This document shows, piece after piece, positions 33,201 through 37,638 of a stretch of 37,638 nucleotides of DNA. Origin of the DNA: RZZS01 sp964498755. GTDB taxonomy: Bacteria; Pseudomonadota; Alphaproteobacteria; Micavibrionales; Micavibrionaceae. Below the pieces are notes generated by a model. That model saw only the letters and a program-made list of their open reading frames with translations, was not told the origin of the DNA and did no database searches. The position numbers were made by a program, and so were the translations under genes. Every line of letters starts with the position of its first letter. The stretch's first letter is position 1. Location of the stretch: contig CAZCIB010000019.1 in NCBI GenBank assembly GCA_964498755.1, positions 1-37,638 on the forward strand. Reading direction: 5' to 3'.

Positions 33201-33857
33201 ACGCAGGAAAAGTTTTTCGACGAAATCCCGCAGCTATACGTCGTTTGCGAGCGCCCAACGCCATTAGCCGCGACGATGCCTGTTCCCCCGGCCTTTGACG
33301 TGCAAACGCCGACAGAACGTTTCCTTGCGCTCAAGGCTCCGGAGTTAACGGGGTATAAAAAAACGCCGGACGGCGAGCTTAAAAAACTGACCGGGCTGAT
33401 CGTTCAGGACCGTTTTTATACGCCCGGGCGCGGCTTTGCTTTAAATCCCGGAGACGCAATACGCTTCCGGGAATTTGAAAAACAAGGAAATCATGAAACC
33501 GGCTGGGAGCTATCCTCAAGGCTCACAAGCGTTTCGGCAATGACGTTTGCGGAGTTTGACGCGGAATATCAAAAAGGCAATGATGGAAAGATTACGGAGC
33601 AATTTGCCCGTGATCATGGCTATCCCGACCGGACAACGGCCTATAGCGAACTTGCCGCCTTGTTCACGCGCGTTCAAAGGCCGTTGCAGTCTGAGATGAA
33701 CCGCCTTTTGATTCTTAAGTTTGAAGAAGTCACGGGCGACGCCGTCTTCTTTGATCCACGCATCGTGCCGCGCGCCGCCGTCAGGGACAATTATCAACAG
33801 TCCATCCGGAACCAGATACAGGTCTGGGGAGCTTATCCTGTTTCCGAAATTGACTGA
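30255..33857 (+). CDS. Giant diverged exonuclease I (SbcB)-like protein
   Basis: 1200 aa against about 475 for E. coli ExoI. Reading it against ExoI gives: motif I VVADIESNQLHP (Asp41, Glu43); motif II in AYYNLNADRNW (Asp245), followed as in ExoI by PEKYI and ELDILPTA; and motif III in SPAYDCLVEWAELRHM. In motif III, Tyr352 and Glu357 take the places of the usual His and Asp of HDAxxD. The ExoI C-terminal block is also recognisable: ITRDNRSPSV, then ELMRRADEIHKHPELRTAVMNAY (about 486-536), and LEFSTDHLARLIFLSG (736-751). Between motifs I and II lies a basic insert (RKKKNKKRE at 172-180). The last ~400 residues are unrecognised; 1043-1100 has a faint ASCH/PUA-like look. Whether it is still a 3' exonuclease is open. 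It starts three bases after the RNase J-like gene and ends 84 bases before the aspartase-type gene. Confidence 0.65.
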   Translation: MKTGLVDLIEPEDGDLRKNLCGTSYADERFRRGDTCDVVADIESNQLHPQLTTPTINGLVIVNPFLGDLGEVVHIHERTIALPDDVVYGAIPALVVGRNPETFHQGTPLHVAASEYYELFFGAPGVLAKSLADLPERIKAHNKLRPENERIPLPPKESIHYFRRQRPTGQDRKKKNKKRELTGEYKDVVYLPTLDDREGSDTYGQVVYRHALSGNGRFAFYQGDDGFWHRVDAKKTNAYYNLNADRNWIMSLLHRFQFPEKYITHCKRNYGYELDILPTAREYAILGDQGENGIKPGEYHHPELGRVKTFSKGPFVEANTRHENPRLGIAPGVRLPDKSHYDEGSDHVSPAYDCLVEWAELRHMEKNQPELMRLKRKMSDPDKRHGLLLGRRENGQPKVFSFVRNCLPFYIGGHMVTYLGSDRAYGEFKRTVGVVLDKLHRDPDAHDPEALLLPDGRNIFELKEDDWLALMRRYEHERSADAALEITRDNRSPSVQSFETGLRAGANHGVSANELMRRADEIHKHPELRTAVMNAYARFISSTSIPENAPDPHPDLFVHEDTGNPLFQCVNRPNRQEGEEMARTLRNRAQDVLDYYRMRNDLVRKLIRPRHQLEGTQQDPDYHKEYAKDIQKVGRDLARRALKARKLGIGPHIRKLPIPEKIKFKNNAEALEFLHKIRFKALTEEWLKDMDGATPKLVDRKTRRQVDYAELETIDKREFNKRTGPRGRWTFWFEELEFSTDHLARLIFLSGQGQRLIKTSPEWNIWDKGRRSYGKHGPPNIDPDLQPGTTHEKELRIVERIMGGSLRPDALIRECGMDPDEAHCLYARFVAGRSGMMPALAKLKKYNRDGLEEDQWEPETMRPFGFDPDTKEKYPHIVYPLSRAAFEDPAQTCVIEAPEYIPDNPAYDPAESGAIYMIPCTERINKAWQSGALTQAANMVFRTGKTGRHFFAPHCEFEMKALKDLPDRQKNHFKNLQCRSGVTQEKFFDEIPQLYVVCERPTPLAATMPVPPAFDVQTPTERFLALKAPELTGYKKTPDGELKKLTGLIVQDRFYTPGRGFALNPGDAIRFREFEKQGNHETGWELSSRLTSVSAMTFAEFDAEYQKGNDGKITEQFARDHGYPDRTTAYSELAALFTRVQRPLQSEMNRLLILKFEEVTGDAVFFDPRIVPRAAVRDNYQQSIRNQIQVWGAYPVSEID

Positions 33858-33941
33858 TCCGTATTTATCGCTCCTCTCATTCAGAGCTTTATCCATTCGC
33901 GTTCCTGCCATATTGTTTTAGTTATAAAAGGCGGAATAAGC

Positions 33942-35323
<1,382 letters not shown>

Positions 35324-35327
<4 letters not shown>

Positions 35328-36556
35328 ACAAAACGCCCAAATCCATGCGTCTTCATATCGGCATTATGGGGCGCGTAAACGCGGGAAAATCGACCTTCAT
35401 GAATATGCTGGCCGGGCAGGACGTGGCTATTACCTCTCCCGCGCCCGGCACGACGACGGACGTCGTGGAAAAAACCATGGAGATGCTGCCGCTCGGGCCG
35501 GTCGTTCTAATGGACACGGCCGGGCTGGACGATACTTCGGAGCTCGGAGCGCGGCGCGGCGAAACGGCGAAGAAGGCCTTTAAACGAATGGACGTCGTCG
35601 CCTTGATTGTGACGCCGGAAGGCTGGAGCGATTTTGAGAACGACATCGTTGAAGCCGCGCGTGAAAAGGATATTCCGGTCCTTGTCGTCATCAACAAAAC
35701 GGATACGGACGAACCGTCAACGGAATTTCTCTCGCTGCTGGAAATGAAAAATTTGCGCTGGATTTCGGGCAGCGCAACAAGCGAGCAGGGCAGGGAGGCT
35801 TTCCGTACGTCTTTCAGAGAAGCCTTGCAAAGCCTGTTGCCGCGATTTTATTCAGAGCCCCCGGCTTTGATAGCCGATCTACTTCCGTCCGGCGGACTGG
35901 CCGTCCTTGTCGTCCCGATCGATCTCGGCGCGCCGCAAGGCAGGCTGATCGTCCCGCAGGTACAGGCCATACGCGATTTGCTGGACAATGACGCTTCGGC
36001 GTTGATTGTGAAAGACCGCGAGTACGCCGCGCTGTTAAAGCGGCTCAATACGCCGCCGGATCTGGTCGTGTGCGACTCGCAGGTCGTCGCGCGCGTTGTC
36101 GCCGATACGCCGGAAAATATACCGCTTACAACTTTTTCTATTCTCTTCGCGCGGTATAAGGGCGATTTAAAAACCATGGCGCAAGGCGCGGCGGTTCTCG
36201 ATCAGCTCAAGCGAGGCGATAAAGTCCTGATGGCGGAAGGGTGTACGCATCACCCGTTCGAGGACGACATCGGCCGCGTGAAAATTCCGCGCTGGCTGCG
36301 GCAATATACGGGCTGTGACTTACAAATTGACAGCTTCGCCGGGCATGATTTCCCCGACAACTTGAAAGAATACAAGCTGATTATCCACTGCGGCGGCTGC
36401 GTCATGACGCGCACGGAGATGACAAACAGGTTGAAAGACGCCGGATACGCCTCTGTTCCGATTACGAATTACGGCGTCGCCATATCGGCGCTTCAAGGCG
36501 TTTTAAAAAGAGCCCTCTCGCCTTTCCCAGCAGCCCTGGAGGCCTACACTCAATAA
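35324..36556 (+). CDS. hydF: [FeFe]-hydrogenase H-cluster maturation GTPase HydF
   Basis: 410-aa scaffold protein that assembles the 2Fe subcluster made by HydE and HydG and passes it to HydA. The N-terminal GTPase domain has P-loop GRVNAGKST (16-24), switch PGTTTD, DTAG (64-67) and NKTD (124-127). A dimerisation domain follows (about 180-290). The C-terminal iron-sulfur domain carries the family motif CxH-X45-HCxxC: Cys307 and His309 in EGCTHHPFEDDIGRVKIPRWL, then His355, Cys356 and Cys359 in HCGGCVMTR. All ligands are present, so it looks functional. ATG 35324 overlaps the aspA stop. hydE, hydG and hydA are not in the window. Confidence 0.95.
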
Positions 36557-36583
36557 CAGGAACGCATAAGAAGGAGAAGCGTT

Positions 36584-37638
36584 ATGCCAGTCAGGATAAC
36601 CGCAATACTGCCGGCGATAATCTTGCTCGTCCTTGCAAGGCCCGGCTTAGCCGAAACCGTCAAAACCATAGAGACGGAGTCAGGTTCGGTTCAGGTCGAA
36701 AACATCGTTGGCGGGCTCGTTCATCCCTGGGGCATGGCGTTTTTGCCGGATGGCCGGGCGCTGATTACGGAACGCCCCGGGCGGCTGCGTCTTCTGGACA
36801 CGGACAACGCGCTATCCGGGCCGCTAAAGGGCGTTCCGGAAGTGTACGCGCGCGGGCAGGGCGGCTTGCTGGACGTTGCGATTGATCCGGATTTTCAGCA
36901 AAACCGTTACGTATATTTATCCTATGCCGAGAAGGGCGAGGGCGGCGCATCGACGGCGCTCGGACGCGGAAAACTCCTGAATAACAGCATTACGGATTTC
37001 GAGGTCATCTTCAGACAGGAACCCAAAGTCTCCGGCGGGAACCATTTCGGCTCGAGGATCGTGTTTTCGAATGACGGCTATCTTTACCTGACGCTTGGCG
37101 AGCGTTTCAAGTTCAAGCCCGCGCAGGATTTATCCAGCCATCTTGGCGCGATTATACGCATCAAGCCGGACGGCGCCATTCCTGAAACAAACCCCTTTAT
37201 TGAGAAGGCTGACGCGCGGGATGAAATCTGGACTTACGGCAACAGGAATATTCAGGCTGCGGCTTTCGAGCCCGGAACAGACCGCCTGTGGGTCGCCGAG
37301 ATGGGACCGAAGGGCGGCGACGAGCTTAACCTCATCAAGCGCGGCGCGAATTACGGCTGGCCGGAAGTCAGCTGGGGCGATCACTATAGCGGGTTGCCGA
37401 TACGGGACCCGCCAACGCGGCCCGAGTTTGAAGACGCCGTAAAATACTGGACCCCGGCAATCGCGCCCTCAGGCATGATGTTTTACACGGGCGATCTTTT
37501 CCCGGACTGGCGCGGCGATATGTTTATCGGCGGCCTCGTCGGCAAGGCTCTGGTGCGCGTTACGCTCTCGGATAAAACCGTCGCGCATGAAGAGCAAATT
37601 GCCATGGGCGCGCGCATCCGGGACGTTGCGCAAGGACC
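36584..37638 (+). CDS. PQQ-dependent sugar dehydrogenase (YliI/aldose dehydrogenase type), 3' end missing
   Basis: Open from ATG 36584 to the right edge (351 complete codons) with no stop, so the gene is cut by the window. AAGGAG lies seven bases upstream. A signal peptide (about 1-23, ending GLA) directs it to the periplasm. The beta-propeller sequence fits the soluble glucose/sorbosone dehydrogenase family: HPWGMAFLPDGRALITERPGRL, GQGGLLDVAIDPDF, the proposed catalytic His154 in GGNHFGSRIVF, and VAEMGPKGGDELNLIKRGANYGWP. The usual YGHRNPQG block reads YGNRNIQA here. It follows hydF by only 27 bases, so it may be co-transcribed although the functions seem unrelated. Confidence 0.88.
   Translation, partial: MPVRITAILPAIILLVLARPGLAETVKTIETESGSVQVENIVGGLVHPWGMAFLPDGRALITERPGRLRLLDTDNALSGPLKGVPEVYARGQGGLLDVAIDPDFQQNRYVYLSYAEKGEGGASTALGRGKLLNNSITDFEVIFRQEPKVSGGNHFGSRIVFSNDGYLYLTLGERFKFKPAQDLSSHLGAIIRIKPDGAIPETNPFIEKADARDEIWTYGNRNIQAAAFEPGTDRLWVAEMGPKGGDELNLIKRGANYGWPEVSWGDHYSGLPIRDPPTRPEFEDAVKYWTPAIAPSGMMFYTGDLFPDWRGDMFIGGLVGKALVRVTLSDKTVAHEEQIAMGARIRDVAQG

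Noticed and set aside
24180..33857. CRISPR or classical restriction system in the giant-gene region
   Set aside because: No repeat array, Cas motif, methyltransferase or helicase motif is visible; the similarity seen is to RNase J and ExoI.

Overview
The window reads as a chromosomal piece of an alphaproteobacterium. On the minus strand the left end carries miaB, phoH, ybeY, a CorC/HlyC-type CBS protein, lnt and an XRE regulator in the order typical of that class. Further right is an NDUFS4-like complex I accessory subunit, also a marker of alphaproteobacteria and mitochondria. The genus cannot be named from this sequence. A HydF gene suggests some capacity for [FeFe]-hydrogenase-based anaerobic metabolism.

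Layout. 94-6199 (-): XRE regulator, lnt, corC-like, ybeY, phoH and miaB, closely packed and partly overlapping. 6285-9497 (+): a 2-hydroxyacid dehydrogenase, a small secreted cysteine protein and an AGCS sodium:amino-acid symporter. 9702-13526 (+): a very long coiled-coil membrane protein. 13621-16394 (+): a HAD-like hydrolase with an AT-hook-like tail and an MsbA-type ABC exporter. 16528-19632 (+): two tandem CBS paralogues, an ArsB/NhaD-type transporter and a secreted DUF192 protein. 19664-20333: tRNA-Pro(TGG), the NDUFS4-like gene and tRNA-Arg(TCT). 20362-22998 (+): an unusually long glutamine-dependent NAD+ synthetase. 23230-24099 (-): a rhodanese-type sulfurtransferase, convergent with nadE and with a clear intrinsic terminator between them.

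The most unusual part is 24180-33857 (+): three giant genes in a row (836, 1164 and 1200 codons). The middle one reads as a greatly enlarged RNase J-like metallo-beta-lactamase/beta-CASP nuclease with its metal ligands present. The third reads as a greatly enlarged and diverged exonuclease I (SbcB/DEDD) protein, with Tyr and Glu in place of the usual motif III His and Asp. The first has no recognisable domain. The second and third are separated by 3 bases, so the three probably form one transcription unit, and I propose they act together on nucleic acid. This rests on motif reading by eye and needs profile searches.

The same strand continues with an aspartase-type lyase and hydF, joined by an ATGA overlap, then a PQQ-type sugar dehydrogenase that runs off the right edge. 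The hydE, hydG and hydA genes that HydF would need are not in this window.

No stretch longer than about 230 bases lacks a gene. The larger gaps (513-682, 7257-7415, 9498-9701, 19741-19896, 22999-23229) hold leaders, hairpins or short repeats, described below where something is visible.
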